DNA of 64,000 nucleotides from Halogeometricum pallidum JCM 14848 (GCF_000337095.1 NZ_AOIV01000027.1:1-64000); one strand, 5' to 3'; positions 17,273 through 25,750 are shown, counted from the first letter of the stretch. Made by a program: numbers and translations. Notes: a model not told the origin generated them from the sequence alone.

Positions 17273-17494
17273 ATGAAACAGCAGGTACTGAAGCAGTTTC
17301 TCGGTTCGAAGAAGTCGCGTCAGCTCGGCGTCATCCTCCCGCTCGTTCAGGCGGCGTTCGCGCTCCTCAAAAAGAAACCCAAGCGGGCGCTCCTCCTCGT
17401 CGGCGTCGCCCTCGTGTCGAGTCGGTCGACGAAGCTCGGCACCGTCGCGCAGGTCCTGCTCAAGGTGTTCGGCGGCCGCGGCTCGAAGGCGTAA
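17273..17494 (+). CDS. Small basic hydrophobic protein, unknown
   Basis: A 73-aa protein starting MKQQVLKQFL. It is unusually basic for this genome (Lys-rich in residues 1-45 and the tail), with hydrophobic stretches at about 18-32 and 38-50. It may associate peripherally with membrane or nucleic acid. I recognise no domain. It has its own 75-bp upstream space after ABCE1, including an ACGTTAACGG box about 30 bases before the ATG, and ends 43 bp before the convergent RtcA gene. The Lys-rich composition contrasts with its acidic neighbours. Confidence 0.7.
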   Translation: MKQQVLKQFLGSKKSRQLGVILPLVQAAFALLKKKPKRALLLVGVALVSSRSTKLGTVAQVLLKVFGGRGSKA

Positions 17495-17536
17495 ACGGTT
17501 CGTCGGCGTCCGCTGACCCCCAGTTTTCCGAGGTGA

Positions 17537-18544
17537 CTACCGCTCCAGCGGTGCGGACGCCACCGCGCCCCCGTCCGCCTCTTCTACGTCGAGTTCGTAG
17601 CCGAACGCCCGTATCACCGCGGCGTTCGTCCGCACGTGGTCGGTGACGCGCGGCATCCGCACCGCGCCGCCGGCGAGGGCGACCCACGGAAGCAGTTGGT
17701 CGCCGAGGTGTTCGTCAACCGCCGCGCCCGTCGCCCGCCACTCGCGGAACGCCTCGACTGCTTCCTCGGCCACCGATTCGGCGGGGACGCCCCGCTCTCC
17801 GAGGACGCCGTACCCCGCCCGCGAGTCGCCGCAGTCGGCGACGAGAGTGAGGACCGCCCCCGGCGACGCCGTCTCCGTGTACGTCGCCGCCGTCGCCGTC
17901 GGCACCGCGGTCCGGTCGTCGGCGGCCGCGGCCATCCGCTCGGCGACCGACGCGGATTCGAGGGAGTCGGCGGCGACGGCGCGGGCGGAGAGTCCCCGCA
18001 CCGGGCCGCGTTCTCGGAGGCGCAGTTCTGAGAGCGAGGACGGCCGGACGGTCAGCGAGAGCGTCCCGCCGCCGGCGGGGTAGAAGCCGCGCCGTTCGAC
18101 CGCCAGGTCGGCGTCGACGCCGACGGCCCGCAGCAGGGGTATCTTCGCGTGCCGGAGGTAGTCGACCATCGGCGACCATTTCACGTCGGTGCCGCCGGTG
18201 ACCCTCGCGGTCAGCGGTTCCCGGAGGGCGACGGCGAGGGGGAGAAGGGCGTCGCAGACGAGCGTCGCGCTCCCGGCCGTCCCCACGTCGACGGCGAACT
18301 CGCCGCCGGGGGCGGCGGTCGGTTCGAACGTGAACGCGTCGCCGCCCACCTCGACGTCTTCGACGGTGGCCTCCGTCGCCGCCGCCACGGCCTCGACGGC
18401 GGCGACGTGCTGGGCTTTCAGCCCGGGGTCCGGTCGCTCGGCGCGGACGTTCTCGACGCGTATCGGCCGCCCTTCGATGGCGGCTAAGGAGAGGGCGGTC
18501 CTGACCTGCTGGCCGCCGCCCGCGCCTCCGTCGAGTTCGAGCAT
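17537..18544 (-). CDS. rtcA: RNA 3'-terminal phosphate cyclase
   Basis: A 335-aa protein. It opens with LDGGAGGGQQVRTALSLAAI, the RtcA N-terminus, and has the GLKAQHVAAVEA and PAGGGTLSL motifs of the family; the late HLGDQLLPWVALAGG segment contains the nucleotidylated active-site histidine (DEHLGDQ). RtcA uses ATP to convert RNA 3'-phosphates to 2',3'-cyclic phosphates, feeding RtcB-type ligation or RNA repair. The start codon at 18544 abuts the stop of the upstream universal stress protein, so the pair forms an operon. Confidence 0.95.
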   Translation of the reverse strand: MLELDGGAGGGQQVRTALSLAAIEGRPIRVENVRAERPDPGLKAQHVAAVEAVAAATEATVEDVEVGGDAFTFEPTAAPGGEFAVDVGTAGSATLVCDALLPLAVALREPLTARVTGGTDVKWSPMVDYLRHAKIPLLRAVGVDADLAVERRGFYPAGGGTLSLTVRPSSLSELRLRERGPVRGLSARAVAADSLESASVAERMAAAADDRTAVPTATAATYTETASPGAVLTLVADCGDSRAGYGVLGERGVPAESVAEEAVEAFREWRATGAAVDEHLGDQLLPWVALAGGAVRMPRVTDHVRTNAAVIRAFGYELDVEEADGGAVASAPLER

Positions 18545-18970
18545 CTAGCGGACCACGGTCACCGGGACGGCGGCGTTCGCGACGAGGCGCTTGGCGACGC
18601 TCCCGACCATCCCCTCGACGCGGTCGGAGAGGCCGCGGTGACCGACGACGATGCCGTCGACACCGTTCTCGGCCGCGTACGCCGTAATGGTCTCGACGGC
18701 GTCGCCGTACAGCAGGACCGCCTCGGCGTCGACGCCGTTCTCGGCGGCGCGTCCGGTCGCGTCGGCAACGATTCGTTCGCCGCGCGCCTCGGCGTCGTCC
18801 GGGTCCTCCGTGTAGAGGCTGTCGTCGCCGTCGGCGTTCGGTTCGACGGCGTTCGGTTCGACGGCGTAGGCAACCGTAAGCGACGCGTCTAGGGCCGCCG
18901 AGAGCATCAGCGCGTGGTCGAGTGCTCCGTCGCTCGGTTCGGATCCGTCGACTGCGACGAGGTAGTGCAT
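18545..18970 (-). CDS. Universal stress protein (UspA family)
   Basis: A 141-aa protein starting MHYLVAVDGSEPSD, with the C-terminal nucleotide-binding signature GIVVGHRGLSDRVEGMVGSVAKRL and a final VPVTVVR strand. The GxxGx9G(S/T) spacing is the ATP-binding type. There is a short internal duplication AVEPNAVEPNAD near residue 35. It is upstream of rtcA with no intergenic base, so both are transcribed together, possibly tying stress signalling to RNA end repair; that link is inference. Confidence 0.93.
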   Translation of the reverse strand: MHYLVAVDGSEPSDGALDHALMLSAALDASLTVAYAVEPNAVEPNADGDDSLYTEDPDDAEARGERIVADATGRAAENGVDAEAVLLYGDAVETITAYAAENGVDGIVVGHRGLSDRVEGMVGSVAKRLVANAAVPVTVVR

Positions 18971-19079
18971 TTTTTCACCGCCCTTACTACGCCGCGGACG
19001 CGGTTAGCTGTAGCTGTGACGTTCGGACGGGCCCGGAGGGATTCGACCCGGCGACGTCGCGTCTGTGGGTCGGGAGTCC

Positions 19080-19601
19080 TCAGTGGACCAACCGACTGCA
19101 GGTGCCGCAGAGGTTCTCCTCTTTGACGTCCACCTCGCGGACCGTGGGTGAGAAGGACATGACGCATTTGGAGTTATCGCAGTGCTCTAATCCGAGCGTG
19201 TGACCGATTTCGTGGACGACCTCCTTGCGGACGCGGTCGGCGAACACCTCCGATTGGGGTTTGGTCGTAATTCCGCCGTCAGAAGAGGTCTGGAGGCGGT
19301 ACGTCGAGATGACGGAGCCGTTGCCGTTGAGGTAGGCGAGGCCGAAGACGTAGTTCCGCCGCCGGTAGTAGAGGTCTTGGGCGGTGATGCCGATGTTCTT
19401 CTCGCCGCTGCCGACTCGACTCGCGAGCTCGATGAACTGCTCGGCACGGTACTGGTTGCGCCCGCGGTCGAACGCACCTTCGGGGATCGACTGCTCGTTG
19501 TGAACCGTGACGTCGCAGTCGTAGACGCCGCGGAGGGCCGCAGATGCCTCGCGCTTGACCTGCGCGGGAAGGTCCCCGATGGGCACGATGTCGACAAGCA
19601 T
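19080..19601 (-). CDS. amzA: Archaemetzincin zinc protease
   Basis: A 173-aa protein, start at ATG 19601 (MLVDIVPIGD); the frame runs open upstream only as a shadow of UPF0146. The zinc site HEIGHTLGLEHC (residues 130-141) matches HExxHxxGxxHC, followed by CVMSF with the Met-turn and the CGTC pair, completing the archaemetzincin four-cysteine structural zinc site. The family is predicted to be a cytosolic metalloprotease with unknown natural substrates. The gene sits head to head with UPF0146, only 39 bp between start codons. A TATTTATG box 29 bases upstream suggests a leaderless mRNA. Confidence 0.95.
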   Translation of the reverse strand: MLVDIVPIGDLPAQVKREASAALRGVYDCDVTVHNEQSIPEGAFDRGRNQYRAEQFIELASRVGSGEKNIGITAQDLYYRRRNYVFGLAYLNGNGSVISTYRLQTSSDGGITTKPQSEVFADRVRKEVVHEIGHTLGLEHCDNSKCVMSFSPTVREVDVKEENLCGTCSRLVH

Positions 19602-19640
19602 GAAAGTTGTTAAGCGGGGCGGTGCCATAAATATCCCGCC
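19602..19640. promoter_or_regulatory. Compact divergent promoter, amzA / UPF0146
   Basis: Only 39 bases separate the two start codons. ATAAATATC (about 19627-19634) is the probable TATA box for amzA on the reverse strand, and TTGTTAAG (about 19607-19614) for UPF0146 on the forward strand, each about 29-30 bases from its start. The boxes face away across each other, so the two promoters physically overlap. Confidence 0.55.
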
Positions 19641-20114
19641 GTGGAATCCGAAATTACGGCGGCTCTCGCTTCGCGTCTCGGACGTTACAAGGCGCTGACA
19701 GAGGTCGGCGTGGGTCGACGTCCGGCCGTCGCACTCGCCCTCCGACGCGCCGGGCGGGACGTGACGGTCACGGACGTGCGCGCCGTCGACGTCCCGCCGA
19801 ACCTCCGCTTCGTCGAGGACGACGTGGTGGCCGCGAGCGAACGCGCCGACCCGGGCGATGCCTACCGCGTCGACGCCGTCTACGCGCTGAACCTCCCCGA
19901 AGAACTCCACCGTCCCGCCCGCGACGTGGCCGCCGCCGTCGGCGCTGACTTCCTCTTCACGACGCTCGGGTTCGACTCCCCGACGGTCCCCTGCGAGACG
20001 GAGACGCTGGCCGGCGGAGCGGAGACGCTGTACGTCGTCGAGGAGACGGGCGAGTCGGACGGTCCGGACGAGCGTCGCGGCCCTCGGAGCCGTCGCTCCG
20101 AAGGACAACGCTAA
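19641..20114 (+). CDS. UPF0146 family protein
   Basis: A 157-aa protein with a GTG start at 19641. It has a truncated Rossmann-like pattern: VEVG-type strand ([15 protein letters not shown]), then VTVTDV, VRFVEDDV and [11 protein letters not shown]. It resembles a methyltransferase fold without an obvious SAM-binding GxGxG, typical of UPF0146. The function is unknown. The C-terminal 20 residues are Arg-rich and probably disordered. It shares the divergent promoter with amzA and is followed 25 bp later by the HAD hydrolase, which may be co-transcribed. Confidence 0.88.
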   Translation: MESEITAALASRLGRYKALTEVGVGRRPAVALALRRAGRDVTVTDVRAVDVPPNLRFVEDDVVAASERADPGDAYRVDAVYALNLPEELHRPARDVAAAVGADFLFTTLGFDSPTVPCETETLAGGAETLYVVEETGESDGPDERRGPRSRRSEGQR

Positions 20115-20139
20115 CGGTGCCGTGCCGCCGTCTCCCGGT

Positions 20140-21012
20140 ATGCACGCAGACGCAGTCGTCCTCGACGTGGACGGCGTCCTCGTCGACGTGGCCGACTCCT
20201 ACCGGCGCGCCGTCCTAGAGTCCGTCGCGCGCCTGTACGACCGAACCGTCGACCGCTCGGCGATTCAGCGCTTCAAGGACGCCGGCGGCTTCAACAACGA
20301 CTGGGAACTGACGTACGCCGCCGCGCTGTACGTCCTCGCGGACGACCGCGAACCGCTCGACATCGCCGAGTTCACCGACCGCATCCACGAACGCGGCGGC
20401 GGCCTCTCGGCGGCCGAAGCCGTCGCCGAAGCCCACCTCGAACCTCAGAACCACGACGCCGTTCGCGAGGCGTGGGACCCCGAGGGTCTCCGCGCCGTCT
20501 TCCAGGCGCTCTACCTCGGCGCCGACCTGTTCCGGGAACTGGAGGGCGGGGACCCGCCGTTCGAGGCGCCGGGCTACATCCACGACGAACCCGTCTTAGT
20601 GACCGGAGAGACGCTGGATTACCTCACCTCCCGCCACCGCGTCGGCGTCCTCACGGGTCGCCCCGCCGCCGAGGCGGACATCGCCCTCTCGCGGGCGCAC
20701 CTCGCCGTCCCCGAGGACCACCGGTTCACGATGGACGACTGGGAGGAGGGGAAACCCCACCCCCGCGCGCTCACGACGCTCGCGGAGCGTCTGAACGCCG
20801 ACTCCGTCGCCTTCGTCGGCGACACCCTCGACGACGTGCGGACGGCCGTCAACGCGGCCGACGCGGACCCCTCCCGAACCTATCGGGGAATCGGCGTCCT
20901 CACCGGCGGTCTGACGGGCGAGGCGGGCCGCGAGAAGTTCGAGTCGGTCGGTGCGTCTGCCGTCCTCGACTCGGTGAACGACCTGCCCGAACTCCTGTCG
21001 GACGACAGATAG
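20140..21012 (+). CDS. HAD-superfamily hydrolase, TIGR01548-like
   Basis: A 290-aa protein, start at ATG 20140 ([16 protein letters not shown]). HAD motifs are motif I DVDGVLVD with the nucleophile Asp, motif II in [11 protein letters not shown], the lysine in [10 protein letters not shown] (motif III) and motif [14 protein letters not shown]. The long helical cap between about residues 20 and 150 and the overall length fit the haloarchaeal TIGR01548 subgroup of IA HAD phosphatases. The substrate is unknown. It probably shares the UPF0146 transcript, 25 bp downstream. Confidence 0.88.
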   Translation: MHADAVVLDVDGVLVDVADSYRRAVLESVARLYDRTVDRSAIQRFKDAGGFNNDWELTYAAALYVLADDREPLDIAEFTDRIHERGGGLSAAEAVAEAHLEPQNHDAVREAWDPEGLRAVFQALYLGADLFRELEGGDPPFEAPGYIHDEPVLVTGETLDYLTSRHRVGVLTGRPAAEADIALSRAHLAVPEDHRFTMDDWEEGKPHPRALTTLAERLNADSVAFVGDTLDDVRTAVNAADADPSRTYRGIGVLTGGLTGEAGREKFESVGASAVLDSVNDLPELLSDDR

Positions 21013-21043
21013 GTTTAGGTCGGCGGCGCTCCCCCTCCGCGCC

Positions 21044-21229
21044 GTGGACGCCCTCCGAATCGAACGGCTGGTCTGGTCCGCCGCTCTCGGCCTCCGCGCG
21101 ACGCTCGATTCTGTCGGTGTCGGCAAACCCCTCGGGAACCTCGTCCTCGCGTGCGGACTCGTCGTCGCCAATCGAGTGACGAAACGGACGTTCCTCGGCC
21201 GCCGGAACGCCGGCGGTCGCCCTCCGTGA
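21044..21229 (+). CDS. Short membrane-type ORF, partial duplicate of the next gene
   Basis: A 61-aa ORF with GTG start. Its first 16 residues (MDALRIERLVWSAALG) closely match the start of the next gene (MDAIRIERVVWSVLFG). The DNA just upstream (TTAGGTCGGCGGC versus TTAGGTCGCCGGC) is also similar, pointing to a local tandem duplication. After that the two diverge: this copy has a single short hydrophobic segment, then a basic tail ending GGRPP. It could be a decayed paralogue or a small functional protein. No known domain. Confidence 0.5.
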   Translation: MDALRIERLVWSAALGLRATLDSVGVGKPLGNLVLACGLVVANRVTKRTFLGRRNAGGRPP

Positions 21230-21294
21230 ACGACTCCCCCGAAGCCCGTCGGCCGAGGAACACGCTTAGGTCGCCGGCACGCCGAGTTCCGAAC

Positions 21295-21678
21295 ATGGAT
21301 GCCATCCGAATCGAACGAGTCGTCTGGTCCGTCCTGTTCGGCGCGTTCGTCGGCACCACGGTCGCCCTCCTCTTCGCGCCGGACCCCACCGGCCTCGTCG
21401 CGTTCGCCCTCGCGGCCGTCGTCTTCGCCGTCGCGGGCGCCCTCGCGTTCCGCGTGTTCGAGTTCGCCGAGTCGCCGACGGCCGAGGCGGGCGATATGAG
21501 CGTCCGGTTCGCGGCGTTCCTCCTCGTCGCGTCCGCGCTCCAGTTCGGCCTCGCCGCCGTCGGCGTCGACGGACTGGTCGGTCGGATCGCCGGATTCGCT
21601 GGAGGATGGTTGGCGGCCGACTACGCGTCGACGCGTCTGAACCCCCGTCGGTGGGGTAGCGGAGGTGTCTCCCAGTGA
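21295..21678 (+). CDS. Haloarchaeal membrane protein, unknown
   Basis: A 127-aa protein starting at ATG 21295. There are four hydrophobic segments (about 8-28, 33-57, 66-88 and 92-108), the amphipathic MDAIRIERVVW leading into the first. A RRWG-type basic C-terminus ends just at the next gene. No catalytic motif is visible, and I do not recognise a named family. The stop TGA overlaps the GTG start of the 63-aa membrane protein, indicating translational coupling of two membrane proteins that may form a complex. Confidence 0.7.
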   Translation: MDAIRIERVVWSVLFGAFVGTTVALLFAPDPTGLVAFALAAVVFAVAGALAFRVFEFAESPTAEAGDMSVRFAAFLLVASALQFGLAAVGVDGLVGRIAGFAGGWLAADYASTRLNPRRWGSGGVSQ

Positions 21679-21866
21679 GAGACACCCTCCGACACCTCTC
21701 GCGGTTCCTCGTCGTGATGATACTCGTCGACTTCCTGGGTCTCGGCCTCTGGGTCATCCTGCCGGCGTCGGCTGGGTTCAGACAGTACGTCCTGCTCGGG
21801 ACGCTCGTCGTCGCGCCCCTCGTCGCCTTTCTTCTCACCTACGGGTCGGAGTTCGAGGGCGCGTGA
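21675..21866 (+). CDS. Small two-helix membrane protein, unknown
   Basis: A 63-aa protein with GTG start inside the previous stop (GTGA overlap). Two transmembrane helices at about 8-30 and 38-57 are separated by a short PASAGFRQY loop; the ends are basic then acidic (GSEFEGA). No recognised domain. Overlap with the previous gene and the membrane character suggest an obligate partner of the 127-aa protein. Confidence 0.65.
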   Translation: MRDTLRHLSRFLVVMILVDFLGLGLWVILPASAGFRQYVLLGTLVVAPLVAFLLTYGSEFEGA

Positions 21867-21947
21867 CCGTCCGCGGACGCGGCGGCGACCGCGGCAGGTG
21901 CTCCCGGTCACGCAACGCTTTACCACCCGCCGTCCGCACGCGGTAGC

Positions 21948-22616
21948 ATGCGAATCGCACTCCTCGGTGGGACCGGCGAAATCGGCGAGGGACTCGCCCT
22001 GCGCTGGGCCTACCACACCAACCACGACGTCGTCATCGGGTCGCGTGACCCCGAGAAAGCCCGCGAGAAAGCCGACGAGTACGAGACCGAACTCGCGAGT
22101 CGCGGCCGCGAGGTGAAGGTCAACGGCTTTACCAACGAGATGGCGGCCGACCGCGCCCGCGTCGTCGTCCTCGCGGTGCCGCCGTACCACGTCGCCGACA
22201 CCATCGACGCCGTCGCCGACGGACTCGACGACGACGACATCCTCGTCACGCCCGCCGCCGGCATCAAGCGCGAGGACGACGGTTTCCACTATCACCCGCC
22301 GAAGGCCGGCAGCGTCACGCAGTTGGTCGACGACGCCGCCCCCGAGAACGTCCCCGTGGTCGGCGCGTTCCACAACCTCGCGGCGGGTCGCCTCGCGGAC
22401 CTCGACGCCGAGTTGGACATCGACACGCTCCTGGTCGCCGACGACTACGACGCCAAGGACATCGTGGCGCGACTCGCGGAGGACATCGACGGCCTCCGCG
22501 CCCTCGACGCCGGCGGCGTCGCCAACGCCGCGGAGGTGGAGTCGGTGACGCCGCTTCTCATCAACGTCGCGCAGAACAACGAGGGGATGCACGACCTGGG
22601 CGTGCAGTTCCGCTGA
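21948..22616 (+). CDS. npdG: NADPH-dependent F420 reductase (F420H2:NADP oxidoreductase)
   Basis: A 222-aa protein beginning MRIALLGGTGEIGEGLALRWA, a GGTGxxG Rossmann motif binding NADP(H), then SRDPEKA, which fits the 2'-phosphate pocket. The AGIKREDDG and VVGAFHNLAAGRLAD segments match the F420-binding half of Fno. The enzyme transfers hydride between F420H2 and NADP+ in the cytosol; haloarchaea make F420. It starts at ATG 21948 with TTTACC 27 bases upstream. Single-gene unit, convergent with the MFS transporter. Confidence 0.93.
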   Translation: MRIALLGGTGEIGEGLALRWAYHTNHDVVIGSRDPEKAREKADEYETELASRGREVKVNGFTNEMAADRARVVVLAVPPYHVADTIDAVADGLDDDDILVTPAAGIKREDDGFHYHPPKAGSVTQLVDDAAPENVPVVGAFHNLAAGRLADLDAELDIDTLLVADDYDAKDIVARLAEDIDGLRALDAGGVANAAEVESVTPLLINVAQNNEGMHDLGVQFR

Positions 22617-22637
22617 GCCCCCTCCCGCGCCCGATTC

Positions 22638-23891
22638 TCACGACAGTTCCGAGCGCGGCGCCGTCGCCGCCTCGCCGTACAGCGTCCGAGCGACGAGCAT
22701 CCCGACGACGACGACGAGGGCGACGCAGCCGAGATACTCGACGCGGAAGCCGACGAACTCGACCAACGGGACGGCCACGAGGGGACCGAGCGTCGACCCC
22801 GCGTCGCCGAAGACGTTGTAGACGCCGCCGAGTTTCCCCACGTCGTCCGAGGGGCTCAGGTCGCCGAGGTAGGCCAACAGCGGCGGGTTCGACCCGCCGA
22901 CGCCGACTCCGATGAGGCCGACGCCCGCGAGCGTCGAGGGGAGCGTCGGCACGAGGGCCAACAGCGCGTAGCCGGCCGCGAGGACGCCGAGCGCGGGGAG
23001 CGTCAGCGCCGCGCGGTTCGACAGCCGGTCGGAGTACCGGCCGACGAGGAGCGTCGTGATGCTGGAGGCGACGACGCCGACGGCCATCACGACGCCGCTG
23101 ACGCCGGTTTCGGAGAGCACGCCGATGGTGATGTCGTTCGCCTGCGCGTACAGCACGGCCGTCGAGAGGAGGACGCCGGCGAACAGGAAGCGCACGGTGA
23201 AGTTGACCGCGCCGACGGTGAAGATGCGCACGTCCGAGCGCACGAGTCGCGGGACGTCGCGCAGCGAACTCGACGCGCCGACGTCGGTGTGCACGTCCGG
23301 CAGGACGGAGATGGCGACGAGGGCGGCGAACAGGCCCGCACAACCGGCGACGACGAACGCGGCCTCGTAGCCGAACGCGTCGGTGACGAGGCCGCCGACG
23401 ACGAGTCCGGCGGGGAATCCGAGGCTCTGCCCGCCGCGCATGTACCCGACCCACTTCCCGCGGTTGCCCGCCGTCGTGACGTGCGTGATGGTGCTGAACG
23501 CGCCAACGAACACGAACGCCGACCCGACGCCCCAGCAGGCGCGCGCGAGCAGGAAGACGGTGGCGCTGTCGAGGGGAATCGGTCCGGGGTCGAGTCCGAG
23601 AACGTAGCCGAACGGCGACAGCCCCTGGACGAGAAAGCCGGCTATCATCGGTCGTCGCGTCCCCATCGTGTCCAGCACCTGCCCGGCGGGCGTGTTCATC
23701 ACCAGCCTGGTGAACCGGTTCGTCGAGAGGATGAGTCCGACCATGAAAGGGGAGATGCCGATGAGGGGGCCGAGCGTGGGGAGCGTCGGGAAGGCGACGC
23801 CGGCGCCGACGCCGCCGAAGAAGACGCCGGCGATGAGGCTCCCGGCGACGAACTCGACGGACGGGTCGTCGCCGCCGAACAGACGGCTCAC
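22638..23891 (-). CDS. Major facilitator superfamily transporter
   Basis: A 417-aa, about 12-helix membrane protein. The motif A-like NRFTRLVMNTPAGQVLDTMGTRRPM follows helix 2, and GRYSDRLSNRAA lies in the matching loop of the C-terminal half. No substrate-specific motif is visible. It resembles the drug-efflux or sugar-efflux MFS groups common in haloarchaea. It stands alone, convergent with npdG (21 bp) and 156 bp from hisE. Confidence 0.88.
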   Translation of the reverse strand: MSRLFGGDDPSVEFVAGSLIAGVFFGGVGAGVAFPTLPTLGPLIGISPFMVGLILSTNRFTRLVMNTPAGQVLDTMGTRRPMIAGFLVQGLSPFGYVLGLDPGPIPLDSATVFLLARACWGVGSAFVFVGAFSTITHVTTAGNRGKWVGYMRGGQSLGFPAGLVVGGLVTDAFGYEAAFVVAGCAGLFAALVAISVLPDVHTDVGASSSLRDVPRLVRSDVRIFTVGAVNFTVRFLFAGVLLSTAVLYAQANDITIGVLSETGVSGVVMAVGVVASSITTLLVGRYSDRLSNRAALTLPALGVLAAGYALLALVPTLPSTLAGVGLIGVGVGGSNPPLLAYLGDLSPSDDVGKLGGVYNVFGDAGSTLGPLVAVPLVEFVGFRVEYLGCVALVVVVGMLVARTLYGEAATAPRSELS

Positions 23892-24047
23892 GCGGTGGAA
23901 CCCCCGTCGGCGCGCCTCGCTCGGGGAGAGAGGACGGATGCGGATTGCGGGACGCTCATTCGGATGGATACGCTATCGTGAGCGCACGCTCTTTGCGCTT
24001 TGCAAACGGACGTTTCCGGCCGGGAGTCACGGCGGCTCCCGTCCCGC

Positions 24048-24350
24048 TCAGAACCGATCGCGCAGTTCCGTTCGTAAGTCCTCCAGCGAGGCGCCCTTCA
24101 TCGACAGCAGGACGAGGAGGTGATAGACGAGGTCCGCGCTCTCGGCCAGCAGTTCCTCTCGGTCGTCGTCCTTGGCCGCCAGAATCGCCTCGGTCGCCTC
24201 CTCGCCTATCTTCTCTAAGACGTAGTTCTCGCCCTTCTCGTGGGTGAAAAGCGCCGTCGTGTAGGAGTCCTCGGGCAACTCCGCCTTCCGCGATTCGATG
24301 GTCGAGAACAGTTCGTCGAGCACCTCGTCGGCGGGCGTGTCGGCGTCCAT
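24048..24350 (-). CDS. hisE: Phosphoribosyl-ATP pyrophosphatase
   Basis: A 100-aa all-alpha protein. The MazG-like NTP pyrophosphatase signature is KIGEEATEAILAAKDDD followed by ESADLVYHLLVLL, supplying the acidic Mg2+ ligands. HisE removes pyrophosphate from PR-ATP, the second step of histidine biosynthesis. It is a stand-alone gene not fused to HisI, as is common in haloarchaea. It lies 90 bp downstream of pdxT on the same strand; hisH, another pathway member, is at 29128 on the opposite strand. Confidence 0.95.
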   Translation of the reverse strand: MDADTPADEVLDELFSTIESRKAELPEDSYTTALFTHEKGENYVLEKIGEEATEAILAAKDDDREELLAESADLVYHLLVLLSMKGASLEDLRTELRDRF

Positions 24351-24440
24351 GTTAGCAGGTGCGCGGAGACGCGGAAAAACACGTCCGGTTCCGGTCGCGG
24401 GTGACGGTCGGAGGCTTCCGAGCGCTTCGGCGCGTCCGAC

Positions 24441-25043
24441 TCAGTCGGCGGCGTCGGCTTCCACGCGGTCGAAGAACGCCAGGTCGTGCAGTCGGCTGTC
24501 GGTGGTCAACTCGGGGTGAAAGGAGGTGCCGACGACGGGGCCCTGCCGGACGGCGACGGGCGTCCCCTCCCACTCGGCCAGCACCTCGACGCCCTCGCCC
24601 ACCTCGTCGATGAGGGGGGCGCGGATGAACACCGCCGGGAACGGTTCGTCCATCCCGGCGACGTCGAGGGGGGCCTCGAAACTGTCCACCTGCCGGCCGA
24701 ACGCGTTGCGGTCGACGGTGACGTCGAGCAGATCCAGCGTCTCCACACGCTCGTCCTTCGCGTCCACGGACGCCACGATGAGACCGGCGCACGTCGCCAG
24801 CACGGGTTTTCCGGCGGCGGCGTGCGCGCGTATCTCCTCGTCGATTCCCTCCCGTCGGAGGAGACGCGAGATGGCCGTCGACTCGCCGCCGGGGACCAAC
24901 AGCACGTCGCAGTCGGGGACGTGTCCCGACTGGCGAATCTCGACTACCTCGACTTCCTCGCCGTGGGCGGCTGCGGCGCGGCGGATGGCCTCGGCGTGTT
25001 CGGACACGTCGCCCTGGACGGCGACGACGCCTGCGTGTAGCAT
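24441..25043 (-). CDS. pdxT: Pyridoxal 5'-phosphate synthase glutaminase subunit PdxT
   Basis: A 200-aa class I glutamine amidotransferase. Visible are PGGESTAISRLLR (51-63), the nucleophile Cys85 in LATCAGLIV and the His176/Glu178 pair of SFHPELT completing the triad. PdxT produces ammonia that PdxS uses, with ribose 5-phosphate and glyceraldehyde 3-phosphate, to make PLP. pdxS is not in this window. It is transcribed in the same direction as the small Sec61-beta gene 58 bp upstream and hisE downstream, suggesting one transcript. Confidence 0.96.
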   Translation of the reverse strand: MLHAGVVAVQGDVSEHAEAIRRAAAAHGEEVEVVEIRQSGHVPDCDVLLVPGGESTAISRLLRREGIDEEIRAHAAAGKPVLATCAGLIVASVDAKDERVETLDLLDVTVDRNAFGRQVDSFEAPLDVAGMDEPFPAVFIRAPLIDEVGEGVEVLAEWEGTPVAVRQGPVVGTSFHPELTTDSRLHDLAFFDRVEADAAD

Positions 25044-25101
25044 ACGTACCCGTCGGTGGGCCGGGGTGAAAAACCGAGCGTTCGGAGGGCCCTTCGCGGC
25101 C

Positions 25102-25266
25102 TCAGAAGGCGACGGAGTTCAGGACGATGACGAGGACGCCGAAGAGGAGGCCGAAGGCGACGACGGTCTTGGGGTCGATGCGGATGGCGTTGCGGTCCTC
25201 CGCGTCGAAGTACCGAACGAGACCCGCACTAGACATCAAGCCGCCGCTGTTCTGTCCGCTGCTCAT
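25102..25266 (-). CDS. Preprotein translocase subunit Sec61-beta (SecG)
   Basis: A 54-aa protein, found by reading the gap between pdxT and thioredoxin. It begins [10 protein letters not shown] and has the archaeal Sec-beta signature [13 protein letters not shown], then IRIDPKTVV and one C-terminal transmembrane helix (about residues 33-52) ending VAF. It is the tail-anchored small subunit of the SecYE-beta channel. The length matches other haloarchaeal Sec61-beta proteins. A 106-bp region separates it from the divergent thioredoxin gene. Confidence 0.95.
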   Translation of the reverse strand: MSSGQNSGGLMSSAGLVRYFDAEDRNAIRIDPKTVVAFGLLFGVLVIVLNSVAF

Positions 25267-25372
25267 GTCACCTTCTGTGAGTGCCCCCGGCCTAAACGTT
25301 TCGACTCCGAGAGAACGGGGCGGGGTTGAGAAACCCTTATGCGCGGGGACAGATTATCACTCGGAGAACACC

Positions 25373-25639
25373 ATGACCGTTCGACTCAAGGATTTCTACG
25401 CCGATTGGTGCGGCCCGTGTAAGACACAGGACCCCATCCTGGAGGAGCTAGAGGCCGACTACGCGGACGTCGAGTTCGAGAAGGTCGACGTGGACGACGA
25501 GCAGGACGTGGCCAACGAGTACCAGGTGCGCTCGCTCCCGACGCTCATCGTCGAGAACGACGACGGCATCGTGGACCGCTTCGTCGGCGTCACTCAGCGC
25601 GAAGACATCGAGTCGGCGCTGCAGAAGGCGGGCGCCTGA
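25373..25639 (+). CDS. Thioredoxin-like protein, short form
   Basis: An 88-aa protein with the redox motif WCGPC (residues 12-16) directly after the first strand, the cis-Pro segment SLPTLIV (about 54-60) and a final helix. It lacks the usual N-terminal beta-alpha extension of E. coli thioredoxin (about 108 aa), which is common for haloarchaeal mini-thioredoxins. It is expected to reduce disulfides in the cytosol. The ATG at 25373 has a TTATGCG box about 33 bases upstream; the longer upstream frame is a shadow of the Sec61-beta gene. Confidence 0.93.
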   Translation: MTVRLKDFYADWCGPCKTQDPILEELEADYADVEFEKVDVDDEQDVANEYQVRSLPTLIVENDDGIVDRFVGVTQREDIESALQKAGA

Positions 25640-25720
25640 ACGACGACACGGTTCTCTCGTCGACTTTCGTCGGCTTTCCTCGTCCGCCAGCGACGGCGTC
25701 GCGTCCCCCGTCTCGCAAGC

Positions 25721-25727
25721 GTTATAC
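25721..25727 (+). promoter_or_regulatory. TATA box of the L40e gene
   Basis: GTTATACGG centred about 26 bases before the ATG at 25751 gives the canonical spacing for a leaderless haloarchaeal mRNA. Confidence 0.6.
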
Positions 25728-25750
25728 GGTCGGCTGGGGAAGCACCCTGT

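Noticed and set aside
19030-19082. tRNA-like 3' half between the universal stress protein and archaemetzincin genes
   Set aside because: The reverse strand resembles a T-arm and acceptor end (GGGTCGAATCCC, CGGGCCC), but the T-loop lacks one of the two invariant T residues, there is no matching 5' acceptor or D-arm, and no anticodon stem pairs. It may be a decayed fragment but cannot be called a tRNA.
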